Positions 1 to 12,699 of a stretch of DNA of 64,000 nt are shown here, one piece after another. Made by a program: the position numbers and the translations under genes. Below the pieces are notes generated by a model. That model ran no database searches. It was not told the DNA's origin and worked only from the letters and a program-made list of their open reading frames with translations. The DNA comes from Lepturacanthus savala. Its lineage: Eukaryota > Chordata > Actinopteri > Scombriformes > Trichiuridae. The stretch's first letter is position 1. Each line of letters begins with the position of its first letter. The stretch lies in contig CM060463.1 in the NCBI GenBank assembly GCA_030544235.1, forward strand, positions 35,965,420 through 36,029,419, read 5' to 3'.

Positions 1-192
1 CCATGTGAACCGACTCCCCAAGTCCTTGGAGCCGTCTCGTGAATCAAAAGGATGTTTTGAATGCTCTTTGATTGCTGCTTTTCCACGAACAGGTGCAGAC
101 GCGAAAGAAACAATTTTTCTTGCGAAACTGAAACAGCACAGGGGTAAATGTGTCTTCATTTTCGAACAATCTACCTACTAACATTGAAGATG

Positions 193-665
193 CTATTTGA
201 AGTTGATTAAAAGGGGAAAAATCAAGGCAGCAGCAAATAGAAAAGAGTCTGACTTAAAAACAATGAGAGTTGCAGCAGACCTGCAATTCTCTGGGTATTT
301 GTTCCAGTTCTCTTGGGGTTTGTTGCAGATATCTAGGTGTTTGTTGTAGTTCTCTGGGAGTTTGTTGCAGTTATCTGAGAGTTTTTTCCAGTTCTCAGGG
401 AGTTTGTTCCAGTTCTTTGAGTATTTGTTCCAGATATGTGGGGCATAGAAAATGAACGCTGCTTCTCCATGTTTAGTTCTAACTCTGGGAACAGAGAACA
501 GATTTGTTCCATCTAAGAGGTCTGGATGGTTCAATAAGGGATCAGCAGATCAGATATATACTTAGGCCCTAGACCATTCAGTGCTTTATAAACCAGTAAA
601 AGTATTTTAAAGTTAATTCTTTGGCAGACAGGAAGTCAGTGCAAGGACTTTCGATCAGTGTTTCT
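193..665 (-). pseudogene. LINE reverse-transcriptase C-terminal relic
   Basis: Read on the minus strand, the DNA encodes the familiar end of a fish non-LTR retrotransposon polyprotein. LVYKALNGLGPKYISDLL lies at about 610-545; the conserved Trp of the upstream LHWLP motif has become a stop. After a one-base frameshift near 535 comes NLFSVPRVRTKHGEAAF, then FYAPHIWNK and the tail CRSAATLIVFKS. The frame is broken by the stop, the frameshift and an internal 21-bp minisatellite, so it is a dead 5'-truncated copy. The exact clade (L2-like or another) is not resolved. Confidence 0.8.
285..434 (-). repeat. 21-bp in-frame minisatellite inside the LINE relic
   Basis: On the minus strand seven units of 21 bases encode seven-residue variants of W-NKLPEN (NKYSKNW, NKLPENW, KKLSDNC, NKLPENY, NKHLDIC, NKPQENW, NKYPENC). 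A normal LINE tail has a single WNKLPEN at this place, so the copy expanded one unit to seven without breaking frame. Confidence 0.8.
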
Positions 666-1464
666 CTACTATTGCATCACTAAGACTTTTTGTGATTGTT
701 CTTGTCCTGTTTTAAAAAGAATTGTTATTATTATTATTGATTTATAAGGTGAAACCTCGGTGAAAATCAATGCACTTGTGCAACAATATGTACACAAATT
801 ACACAATTAACACAAAAGAAGTTATACCAACATCTGTAACCTTTTCCATCCTAAACCTTTAATGAAATTACTCCTTGAATTTCATTCCAATAAGCAACAT
901 TATGAAATATGAAATATAGAACAGCACGTGTAATTCACATTAACAGTAAGTGTTTTCTACAGAAGCCCAAAGCTCAGCATAATCCATTTCATCACTCTCC
1001 AAATTAAAGGCCACTTTTTCAAGAAACTTTCCATTGACTTAATTCAACATGGTTAATGTGAGAAATAAAATGTTTTTTATGGCTGGTGTCAATGCAACTC
1101 ATTGCCCACAAAACCAGACTGAAACACAAATCAGATTATGTTTATCTTTGATTTGTCACTCCTTTGCATCCTTGAAGAAGAATTTTACAGTAATTATCTC
1201 CACTGTCCTCTACCTGTATCAAGGTTATTATCTCTTCCCTCTGCATCACTTCTTTCTACTAGATGTGGAGGTGTTACTGCAACCACTATTCTCATTAGTG
1301 CATAATCTGACGACTACTTTCTCAGTTAATGTTTTTTGCCTGGAGATAAAATCAAGTATGTGCTGAATCGATGATCAAAACATGTTTTCTCCTGATTGTC
1401 TAATTGATTGTTTAACTACTTTTCGCAGATTATATATGAAATGGACTGCGGGTTGCTGATATGT
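666..1464. other. AT-rich spacer, no gene seen
   Basis: Only short open frames without recognisable similarity occur, including a 105-codon frame at 1049-1366 that looks like chance. No repeat copy elsewhere in the window was recognised. Confidence 0.5.
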
Positions 1465-1782
1465 GGGTCAGTGACAAATAATGATTGGCAAGATGAGAAA
1501 GTCAAAAACTTTTTTGAAGTACAGTTTTAAGAAGCATTCATTCACATAGATTTTGTGTTTATTTTGGTTTCTTTTCATTTAAAAGTCTATTTGTATCCTT
1601 TTTCTTTTAAAAATTCATGATTTTTTGTGATTTTTTTGATACCAAATGTCAAATGGTGTAACTGAAAAAGAATGAAATATTTTAAATTTATAATCCACCT
1701 AGAATGTAAAGCTTGTTGATAGCATGTATTTTTTAAAACCCTTTTAAGGGTTTTTTAGGGTTACATCACATGCTGATGACCC
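1465..1782 (+). mobile_element. MITE, GGGTCAGTGAC family, compact copy
   Basis: The copy starts GGGTCAGTGACAAATAATG and ends in a decayed inverted form (TGCTGATGACCC). Diagnostic inner segments are CAAATGGTGTAACTGAAAAA and ATAATCCACCTAGAATGTAA, which recur at many sites in the window. There is no coding capacity. The superfamily is not assigned because no clear target duplication is visible. Confidence 0.7.
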
Positions 1783-2244
1783 ATGTACTGAGATGCAAGA
1801 AGAGGAAGTAGTAACATTCTTTTGGCATTTTTTTTTTTGATAAAATAATTAGGAGAAGCCTGAGAGTGACAAGCAGGAAGAAAGCCTGACAAGGCCACTG
1901 CTGCTGAACGTAAATCAAGGACAAAATCTCCAGATCTCACTCCTTGTTTCAATCCAATCTCTCCAATCCTGTATCACCTCCTTATTCATAGCCCTGAACT
2001 GGGACTGTTTGTCATAAATACATTCTGTTCACTGTCTTTTATGTGCACATGTTTGTGTAGCTGTAAATACACAATTAAATCGTCAGCAGGTTTATTTTAG
2101 GCATCAGACCTATAACACTCCAGGTGAACTGCTGCTATCTATTTAATTAATGAACATATATTAATGTAAATGATAATGACATCAAGGACATGAGCAGCAT
2201 AATATAAATCGACAATTTAACGTGGTCACAAGATGAGGCCATGG
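1783..2244. other. spacer, no gene seen
   Basis: AT-rich DNA with only a 63-codon minus frame that has no recognisable domain. Confidence 0.5.
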
Positions 2245-2560
2245 AAATTAAATTCCACGTGTGTGCCGATAACTTTCATGGGATTGCGTAACATCAAACG
2301 GGCAGAAATATTGTATGGGTGGAGTTGGCAAGCAATCATATGAAATCAAAAAGATCAGGATCAGCAGAGGCACTGTAGTACATGGCAAGGTCAGTGAAGA
2401 ATTATGGGAGCGTACCGAGTCTGAACCTTGAGATGAAGGAAAATTTAGATAGCGGATCAATCTCAAAGCTTCAGAAAACACAAAGAACAAAGAAATGCTG
2501 TGTCTTACGCTTTAATACTGTAAAATCACAAGGTAACAACAGCCAACTGTGAATAAAACA
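2245..2560. repeat. dispersed repeat, copy 1 of 2
   Basis: It shares the segment CTGAACCTTGAGATGAAGG and flanking blocks (CATGGGATTGCGTAACATCAAAC here) with 6430-6770, in the same orientation. Two minus-strand frames share NFPSSQGS only because the DNA is repeated. Family unknown. Confidence 0.6.
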
Positions 2561-2941
2561 CAACGCTATGTTTTAGTTTTACATTTCCACTTCCAGGAAC
2601 AGCTTTTTTTGTGTATGAGCTTTCATCCTTATTGAAATGTGGAATAATTTATTATATTAGGACCAAAATAAATCAATTGATTTTCCAAGTGTGTGATTCT
2701 ACTTATAGATGCTATATATATTCAGGGTGTAGGTTTAGAGGATCACAGGCCATGCTACTGCTGCTGCTGGAGCTTTGGAACTTTGCCAGTTAATCAGAGC
2801 TACACAAAAGGTGGGAGGTTTTCCTGTGACCTTTGACCCCACACACTGTAAAGTCAATGTTATGTTTTCCATGTTCGCGAGTCCGCAAGGGTCCACGTGA
2901 TACGTTTTTTCATCGGAGGAGGTACGAGAGGATTCTGTACA

Positions 2942-3235
2942 GAAGTCAATGGGACTCCATTAGGTTGTATTCACTGGGAATTTTCCAATTTCCTATTTTT
3001 TATTTGGTTAAAATTTTCTAAAATTCTGAATAAAAGACAACCTTCAGTTGTGAGACAATGATGCACACATGTCAAATGTCCATGAGCAAACAGGATATCC
3101 TGGTCATGTGACCTCATAAAGTCCTTCAAAAATAAAAGCACCGTTTTCACACCTAACTGTAAAAACCACACCATTTTAGAAAAATTAAGATAAAGTAAAT
3201 GTTGCCATATGGCAACACTATTCAATAGAGGTTTA
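2942..3235 (-). mobile_element. MITE, CCCTCTATTGCA family, truncated copy
   Basis: The right end carries TTGCCATATGGCAA and CAATAGAGG. Inner diagnostic blocks include CATGTGACCTCATAAAGTCC and GGACTCCATTAGG. The opposite terminus is missing. Confidence 0.75.
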
Positions 3236-3586
3236 AACATAAAAATTACCTACTAAATCATCTGTATCTCTATTAACAGTGTTAGTGCTTATTACAAATA
3301 AACACAAGCACTGTTAAATGTAAAACAATGCCTTTCTTAATTGTTGAAAAAGTATGACCTCCCGCTATTCCTCAAAGTTTGGTCCATATGCTGTTTTCCA
3401 GTGGATGGGGCCAGTGGCTAACGGCTAATCTTGACAGTCAGGTAGTAGCTAGCTAACATGGAAGAAAACAATCAAACTAATATGTAGAAGACAGTAAGTC
3501 ATTGATTACACCACTTGTTCAATATTAGTCAAAAATCAGTTTTGACAGTCTGCTGGTTAAGATCAGACCTAAACGATGGGTTAGGG

Positions 3587-5165
3587 CAGGGCCGCTGCTA
3601 AGGTTTTGGGGGCCCTAAGCTCAGCTAGTAGGGAGGCCCCCCCGCCAGCCCACCGAACTCCTCGAAGCTCACATGATTTACAGTTGAAAATAAGTCTTAT
3701 ATAGAGATGTAGATATCAAACAATTAACTTTTTATTATACAATAGTATACTGTATGTTAAATAATAAATCAGAGAGAGCATCAACACAATAACAAATAAA
3801 TAAAACATGCATCTGAGGGAAGGCTTTCAGTTGTGGGTGTGGATGTCTCTTCTAAGGTGACTGTTGTTTGTGGCCGTTTACTTGAACCTTCAGACACGTT
3901 GGATGGTTGTTGGCTGCTTATTGCACTGCTTGTGGATGGTTCATCATCTGGTTCATCTTCTTGCTGATGTGGTGGTCCGTCTATGTATTTGAGTATTGAC
4001 CCTATGAATATGATTTAAATGAAAAAAATATCTCATTAGTAAAACCTGAATAAAAATACCCAAACCAAAAATATCACTATATTCATTATATTATGCTATC
4101 TAGTAGCATTTGTATTTCACAATGATAGAAGGAGATAGAACCCTTATATGATATTAATATGGTAGGACAAAAACAAATACCTTAAAAATTAACATATTCT
4201 AATCCTACACATTAAAAATAACAATAGTGACATTTTGTGAATGACCAAAGGTGGCCAAACATTTTTTTTTGCACTACACACGACTTTAACACACCTTCTA
4301 CAACACTGTAACCGATGTAAAATCATCCCCCAACCACCGCCCCCTCCCCTCCTCCTCCTCACTACCAGGACAGACTGGGAGTTATCCCCAACGACCCCTG
4401 GAGCAGAGAAAAGATGCTACAGCTGAATTTTATTCTGTGTCCAATCCTGTTTACTGTTGGGCTAACCTAGCCTAGCTTGTCGAGTTTATCACGTAACGCT
4501 GTTTTAGCAGAACAAACACGGTATAACACGGACTTACCAGAAAGGGATGCAAGTTCGTTATCTTTCTCTGTTTTCCTCTTTCGCTTTTCAGCTCCAGATT
4601 CATGGTGTTTCTGGGATGATATTCTCTCATATTCTCTCATTTCAATTGTCAAAGTTTTTAATTGAAGAAAACTGCTCATTAAAGCCGTTTCAGAGCGTAG
4701 TAAGAAAAGTGGCTCCGAAGCTTTGTGCCGGTCGTGAACGATCTGACTCTTTGAAGTGAATGATCTGACTCTTTGAAGTGAATGATCTGACTCTTTGAAG
4801 TGAATGATAGGAGCCGGCTCCTCGTTGGGAGCAACAGAGAAGTTGAACGAGCTGGCTCGTATTAGTGAGCTGAGCCAAAAGATCTGGCTCTCCAAATAGA
4901 GCTGGAATTCCCATCACTCGCTGTACCATTTCCAAAGGATTTGTGGGGGTCTGAGTCTTTTTATTACACAATAAATAACATTTAATTTTCCTGATTTTAG
5001 TGATGGTATACAAAACTCAAATAGAACTAATTCATATTTTTCCTATTTATTAGAGTAATAATTATTATCTTTTTTTTTTTCCCCAATCTTAGTTTTGGAG
5101 GCCCCCTCCACTAGTTGGGGCCCTACGCTGGCTGCATACTCTGCGTGTACGGAGCAGCAGGCCTG
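3587..5165 (-). mobile_element. hAT element relic with 8-bp target duplication
   Basis: The element begins CAGGGCCGCTGCT and ends GGAGCAGCAGGCCTG, imperfect terminal inverted repeats. It is flanked on both sides by GGTTAGGG (3579-3586 and 5166-5173), an exact 8-bp duplication as hAT transposases make. On the minus strand a frame near 4690-4467 encodes HHESGAEKRKRKTEKDNE, the basic N-terminus typical of fish ZMYM-like hAT transposases. A second piece at about 4003-3800 encodes YIDGPPHQQEDEPDDEPSTS behind a possible acceptor (TTCATAG). The catalytic domain is absent, so this copy is non-autonomous. Confidence 0.85.
4734..4809. repeat. 22-bp tandem repeat inside the hAT relic
   Basis: Three units close to GATCTGACTCTTTGAAGTGAAT lie in a row upstream (in minus-strand sense) of the transposase N-terminus. 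They create repeated frames such as HFKESDHSLQRVRSF. Confidence 0.8.
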
Positions 5166-5420
5166 GGTTAGGGTTTTCCCTTGGTGATTCATGATGTTCT
5201 ATTATTATGTTTAATTCAATTGTTTAAAAAAAATGAACATGCTGAGGGCTCAAACCTGTTAGACAATTTGCAAAAGGAGAGATAAAAAGAAGATAGAGCC
5301 GGTATTACAGTAGCATGTCCCCTTCAGAAATTATTCACAGAAAATTTACTGTTTATTGTCCCCCCATCAATAAAAATGGGATTTTCACCTCTACTACCAG
5401 AGGCTTTACTTTCTTTTTAA

Positions 5421-5808
5421 GCGCTAGCTTAAAAAGTTTGGTGAGACTGCTGCACTTTTACAGAGCTGTTGCTGTGGAACGTGTCCTCACCTTCCCAGTC
5501 TCAGTGTGCTGTGGAAACACCGCCGCCCTTGAACAGGCACAGTTGGAAAGAGCAGTATGCACAGCATCTGAAATCCCTGGCACCTGACCACTGCCGCCTC
5601 CATACACGCTGCATGTATCGGACGCGAGGTGCAGGAAGTGGTCACCCTGCCAGCTTCTCCTCTCACTGGCCTCAGGTAGGAGCTTTCAGTTTTAAGTGCA
5701 GGACGTCTCACAGCAACATATAATATGATACCGTTTGGTACTTGAACTCTGATACACAAGCAATTGTAGTAATAGAGTGAGCACTGAGGGGTCGTTGAGC
5801 TGGGACCT
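5421..5808. other. low-repeat, GC-richer spacer
   Basis: Overlapping short frames on both strands, none recognisable. A CCTCAG|GTAGGA donor-like site near 5676 is present, but I cannot support an exon. Confidence 0.3.
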
Positions 5809-6005
5809 TTCTGTGTAGAGTTTACATGTTCTCCCTGTGTCTGCATGGGTTTTCTCTGGGTTCTCCTGCTTCCATGGTTAGGTTAATTGGAGACTCTAAA
5901 TTGCCTGTGAATGGTGTGTGCCCCATGATAGGCTGGTACCTGTCTGGGATGTAAGACGTGTGTGCTGGGATTGGCTTCCCCCCATAATGATCCACTGATT
6001 CCTCC
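5809..6005 (+). mobile_element. degenerate SINE fragment (same family as 8661-9021)
   Basis: It contains GTTCTCCCTGTGTCTGC, GAGACTCTAAATTGCC and GTGTGCCCCATGATAGG, all inner blocks of the V-SINE/Mermaid-like element in this window. The Pol III promoter end is missing. Confidence 0.7.
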
Positions 6006-6429
6006 ATCCTCTTTCTTTCTCCACTGCATTCCTTTTCTTTTTCATCAATTTTTGTTTAAGTTCATTTTTATTTGTTTATGGTTTTAAATTGTTTGGATTT
6101 TATTATATTGATATTGTTAATGATTCATTTATGCAGATTGTTTCCAAGCCAAATCTTAATAAAATAAACTCATATTAAAAATTAATGAGTTTACCTAATA
6201 ATATACATAGTTTCCCTTTTAGAATCAAAAAACTAGGTTTAAAAAAAAAAAGTACAGTGATTTATATCAAATTACCCAATTGTGATAAATACATGGATGG
6301 GGAAATGTGCTCTTATTGAACTGGTGTGCTAATGCATTATATGCAACAACACCTTATTATACAGGGGAAGAAGCAATTCAGGACACAGACAGTATGGTTG
6401 GCAGAACTATAAATCACCCAAACATCCAT

Positions 6430-6770
6430 TGAATATACTCTGTGTACTGAGGCAGCATGGAATCCTTTTCATGGGGTTTCTCAGCATCAAACAGGAAGAA
6501 AATACCTGCAGAAATACTGGCAGCAATACTGAGCTGGCTAACAATCACCTAAACTCAAAAATCTACGAACAAAAACTGCTGTGTAAGGTAAGGTCACTGA
6601 AGAATTATTAGCGTGTACTAACTCTGAACCTTGAGATGAAGGGAAATTAAGACGAGATAAATCATGTAACCTCAACCTCAACTTCAGCTTCAAAATAAAA
6701 ACAACAAAGAGTTGTATCATAGCACTTTAATTCTGCAAAATAACAAGGTTACAACACCTGCTGTGAAGAT
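6430..6770. repeat. dispersed repeat, copy 2 of 2
   Basis: Matches 2245-2560 around CTGAACCTTGAGATGAAGG and the following ACAAAGA and AATAACAAGGTTACAACA blocks. Family unknown; no coding function. Confidence 0.6.
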
Positions 6771-7049
6771 GCCAGTTTGTTTTATTTGCCTTTCAAAGTC
6801 ACAGCGAGTCAGATAAGGGTAACATCTTTTTATTGTAGGCTCTGTTAGTTTAGAAAACTCCTGAATTTCTTTAATTGGCCCCGTACATGTATATTTATGA
6901 TCCTTCTGTAGCACAGTTGCCGGGAAATGTACAGTTGGTAAAAAGACAGGGAGCATACATGGGAAAATATGAGGGGCTCTCAGGATAAAATAAAATATTC
7001 ACACACATAAAACAAAACATATTCATGTTCTATGGTAAAAACTTCACTC

Positions 7050-7120
7050 TGATGTTGATGTTGAACTGTGTTGTAATATTGGGCTATATAAATAAAATTG
7101 AACTGAATTGAATTGAATTC
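7050..7120 (+). mobile_element. LINE/SINE-type 3' tail
   Basis: GGGCTATATAAATAAAATTG followed by repeats of AATTG is the typical 3' tail of fish LINE-type retroposons. Only the tail is present. Confidence 0.5.
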
Positions 7121-7440
7121 ACTCACATATGAAATGCCTCTACAAACACTACTGAAATGGTTTTATACACACATATAAATGGTTGTCCTCTTACACACAT
7201 TACTGAAATGCTCTCACACACATTACTGAAATGCTCTCACATACACACAACGTGAATACACCCACACACAGATCTGAAATGCTCTCTCACACACAACTGA
7301 AACGCGTTTTTACACACAATTAAAAGGTATTCTCACACACATTACTGAATTACGTTCACACAGATAACTGAAATGCTCTCAGGTGCAGCTGAATTGCTTT
7401 CACAAACACAACTGAAATGGTTTTAAACACACAATACATA
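7120..7440. repeat. degenerate minisatellite (ACTGAAATGCTCTCACACAC type)
   Basis: About ten variable units of roughly 25-35 bases share ACTGAAATG followed by a CACACA-rich spacer. Length and sequence drift between units. Confidence 0.7.
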
Positions 7441-7665
7441 TACAAAAAATAATACGTGTGAGTGCATTTCAGTTGTAAGTGCATAAGGTTTTTACCATAG
7501 TACCTCAGTGTGCTTTGTTCTATATGTGTGTGTGAATGGTTTATTCTGAATAATGTCCCTGACCGGCCCCTCATAAAAACACATCCTCTTATACAGTGAA
7601 AGCACAGAACAAGCCACATTCAGTGGGCATAACTATATATATATGAATGTTCAGAGGATGATGTA

Positions 7666-7668
<3 letters not shown>

Positions 7669-7752
<84 letters not shown>
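7669..7752. repeat. compound (AT)n(AG)n microsatellite
   Basis: An uninterrupted AT tract of about 44 bases passes directly into an AG tract of about 40 bases. Confidence 0.95.
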
Positions 7753-7754
<2 letters not shown>

Positions 7755-8422
7755 ATATCATCGTCTGAACATTCAATCACTTTACGTTGTGAGGCAGCAT
7801 GGAATTTGAATTGATCACAGGTTGTGTAGGAAGGTGTGGTTAGTGTGCAGTCAGTTGGACAGTTTACCATGATGGGTTCATATTGAGCAAAATGAGAAAC
7901 CGATTAGAAAGATTGTAGAACATGGACATAATTCCTGCGGCTGAAAAGTGTGATAGAGTGAGAAAACCTGTGCTGACAGACAGTGAGAGATAAGTGCAGC
8001 CTTGCAATAATGTTTTAGTAATGCATATCATAGTGTCGTCATGGGCAGAGCAGGAATACAGGTCCCTGCTCCCTGGGTGGTGGAGGAGGACACTGGCAGG
8101 GTTTTATATATGAATGTTTAAATAGATTATTGCTCAGGCTCATCAGAGGGGACCTATGGGATGGGGTCTGGCACCTGCCCCTTTGCCCCTTGATAAGCGC
8201 CTTTTGTCAACATCTATTTTTCGCCTGTGTGTGTATTAATTAAGTATTAATGTGATTAACGCATTAGCATTTTTTTTCCCTTGATTCCTAAGCTGAAGTA
8301 ATTATTAGTCATTAGCAGATTTTAGTTTAATTTTCTTTATTTCAGTCTCTGCCTTCTTTAGGCTCTGCCTTAGCAGCAACTATCTTTCCTGGGGTCCAAA
8401 AACACATTCATTTTCATGAATA

Positions 8423-8425
<3 letters not shown>

Positions 8426-8468
<43 letters not shown>
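8426..8468. repeat. (ATT)n microsatellite
   Basis: A run of ATT trinucleotides about 43 bases long. Confidence 0.9.
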
Positions 8469-8624
8469 TATCACAATAAGTTAGGGATATTGTTATTTAC
8501 ATGAGTGCTTTTCCTATTTTGTCTGAATTTCCTTTTAAATTAACTTATAGTGAATGAGAAGAAATATGAATTCAATTAAAGTTGATTCTGTCACAATATC
8601 AATATCCTTACTGTGAGAGTGACT

Positions 8625-8660
8625 AGTATATATATACAGTATATATATATATATATATAG
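8625..8660. repeat. (TA)n tract on the tail side of the SINE
   Basis: TATATATACAG then pure TA up to the SINE tail. Confidence 0.85.
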
Positions 8661-10079
<1,419 letters not shown>

Positions 10080-10133
10080 AATGAAGATAAAATAATTGTT
10101 GCCATATGGCAACACTATGCAATAGAGGGTTAA
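10080..10133 (-). mobile_element. MITE end fragment, CCCTCTATTGCA family
   Basis: Contains TTGCCATATGGCAACA and ends CAATAGAGGG followed by TTAA (10130-10133). Only one terminus remains. Confidence 0.75.
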
Positions 10134-10439
10134 TAGCAGCATTAGGGTATTAAAAGTATGAAAATGACCACTTTCTTTAGTTTAGGAGGTGTTTACAGTT
10201 ATAACCATGTAGTTAAATCTCAGGGATGATCAGGTCAAGATTGTTCAAAAGTCAGAATTGACTCACTGGAGAAATGAAACACATAGTGATGTCCAGTGTT
10301 AAAATGCAATACTCTGATCCTTCCTCTTTGGTCACTGTAATAACATAACATAATAACCTCATTAGTCCCAATCATAATGACTAACCTTAACATTATAGCT
10401 ACAGTGATTAATCAATTTAGTTGGTTTAGTTGCCATGTA

Positions 10440-10790
10440 TTATATTATATTACATATAAAAGTGCCTCACAGACATAAAAACAGTGAAGTCACAGACTAT
10501 AAGAATTTAAAAATAGTCAAAAAAATAGAAACAAAGATTTTATGAATAAAGTAATCAAAAGCAAAATAAAAAAAACCCTCAAAACAAAAGCCATCTTATA
10601 AGTCAATTAATGATTAGTTTCTATCTACTATATTAAAATGTGCTTCACATACATAAAAACAGTGAAAGTACAGACTATAATAAATTCAATACAGCCAAGA
10701 AATAGAAATATAGATAAAAATAATTGCTACTAAATTAATTAATTAAAGCAAAAAACAAATCCCCTCCAATCAAAAAGGCATCTTATGAAA
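10440..10790. repeat. tandem pair of a roughly 180-base repeat
   Basis: CATAAAAACAGTGAAG and CAGACTATAA occur at about 10477 and 10656 with similar following sequence, giving two direct copies. Confidence 0.6.
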
Positions 10791-12660
10791 ATGAGTTTTT
10801 AAAGAGGCCACTGAGGCCACTCGTCTGATTCCCACTAGAAGGTTATTCCACAGCCTTATGGAAAAATCCCCTGCTCCACTCTGATGTCTTCCTGCTGATA
10901 AGGGCATCAGATCAGAAAACGCTTATGTTTGGTGTCGTCCGGAAAGGCCAGTAACAAACAGCGTGTTTTGTCTAGTAATTTGGAGGAGCTGTCGCCGTGC
11001 TGCCAGCGCGGCTAAAACCACATTTGATTTGTAACCTGAGAAAAGTGGAAAAGGCAACTCAGCACTTTGTTAGTGTCCTTTGCTTTTGTACTTTAGAAAA
11101 CAACCGCGTACAGTATCCTTTTGTTTTATTTTTCTTTCATAATAAATGATGATACTTATGATATCCTATCTTGCCATAAATATAACTCAAAGAACAAATG
11201 TTAACTTTAATAATGACTGATGAAAAGTACTGATATTCTCCCTCTGCTTGTTCAGCATGTGGAATCCTATCAACAGTGTTTGCTTCTTGCTCAGGAAAGA
11301 ACTTTAAATAACATTTCTGAAATGCTTCAGCTGTCCCTGACACGCTCTCACTGAGCTTTTCCTCTTGTACGCGTGTTACATCTCAGACAAACCATCCGAT
11401 TTGAAGTGTGTAAAATTGTGGCTTTTGTGCTGTGAGATTACCTTACCACCTGGTTTGTGGATATAACAGTAAAAGCGCTTCAGGGTACGGCGTTTATTCT
11501 ATTTTTCTACCTAATTTCTTGAATGCATGGTGAGATCCATGCTGCTGTATAGTAATTCCAAGGCAGTAGCACAGTAAAACTGTAACTGCTACACATGCCA
11601 ACGGGGTAATCCTGTATTAGTGGAAGAAACAAACACAATATCCCAGAGTCTGGCAAACACAGAAACACTTCAGACTGTGACAGCAACATAATCACATCAA
11701 TAACCACTGGTTTATTTGTCTGTATGGCCCATTTTTGATGTAGTCAACTACCTCAAGCGGTGAGAGAGAACCGGCCATCTGTTTCCAACAAGAGTATCAA
11801 AGAGTGTTCCTCGCTTTTTGCGTTTATTGTGTTTCCTCTCCAAAAGCGAAAATGGAAGCAACGGCCTATTCTTATTTTGTGGACAATTGCTCTGACATTG
11901 TTTCCATTTCTATCCCATTACAGAAAGTGTTGAAATGAAGGGCATGTCGGTAAACTGGCGTCAAGAGCATTTGTTTAAACTCCAGCTACAAGCAACAGTA
12001 TTTGTTCATTATTTAGCTGTTCGGCTCAGGGTGACACACACGGCAGAAAAAAAGATCGATTCATGATCAAAAGGCGAACTCGATTTACACTCTCCATGAC
12101 TGTAAAGGAACAGGGAGAAGAAAATCTTACTTTGCCCACCGCCTACAGAATAGAAACAGATGGTCTGACTATAACAGTTACTCAACAAACAACACTTTCA
12201 GTAACATCACAGCAATTCAGCATCATCTAAGGAAAACCATTACCTGACAACTTCATATAGTTGTTCTTTCTTTACTGGAAGATATTTATGTAACACTAAC
12301 TCATTCTGTAGAGAATTGGTTTGAAAAAAAAAAGGTTTGACCGCAGCAACTGATAGACATTTCTGTTTTAGAGTAGGCTGCATAACATTTAATTTTCCTC
12401 TGGTCCTTGTCCTTTAATTTAAATTAATTGCAGTGCACAATTAAAAGAAACCGCACATGCATTATCCTGGGCAGATAGACAAACATTATCCTCTCAGCAA
12501 AAAATACACGAGTGTCTGCTTAAACTAGCCTAAACAATAAAGTGACAGCCGTCCTGACTCACAGTTTGTTTGTTTTGTTATATCCACTTCATGAATTAAT
12601 CTTACTGCTCACTACTTCAATATAAACAATGGTTGTATGTTCTTATGTAGACTACTAATT
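10791..12660. other. low-repeat stretch, no gene seen
   Basis: Mixed unique sequence with short frames on the minus strand (11137-11343, 11507-11707), none recognisable. The start (10790-10915) resembles a 3' end fragment of a fish LINE-type repeat. Parts could be conserved noncoding DNA, but I cannot show it. Confidence 0.35.
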
Positions 12661-12699
12661 AGTTTATTTAGGATGATTTAAAAAGAAACAACATTGTTA

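Larger units (their letters stand above)
3400..5420. repeat. dispersed repeat interrupted by a hAT element (relative at 62.72-63.13 kb)
   Basis: The segment GACAGTCAGGTAGTAGCTAG at about 3434 recurs near 62737. The later block with GATAAAAAGAAGATAGA recurs in altered form near 63005. The copy here is split by the hAT insertion at 3587-5165. Boundaries and class are unclear. Confidence 0.5.

Noticed and set aside
1049..1366. 105-codon plus-strand frame
   Set aside because: AT-rich, no domain, no homologous feature nearby; expected by chance.
2971..3240. Repeated peptide MRSHDQDILF at 2971-3240 (minus) and 32538-32744 (plus), suggesting a conserved small protein
   Set aside because: Both lie inside copies of the CCCTCTATTGCA MITE; other copies break the frame.
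5315..5846. Overlapping frames and a donor-like site suggesting an exon
   Set aside because: No recognisable protein, no matching acceptor/phase partner, both strands equally open.
7120..7440. CRISPR-like array of short repeats
   Set aside because: Eukaryotic context, irregular unit length and drifting sequence; a degenerate minisatellite.
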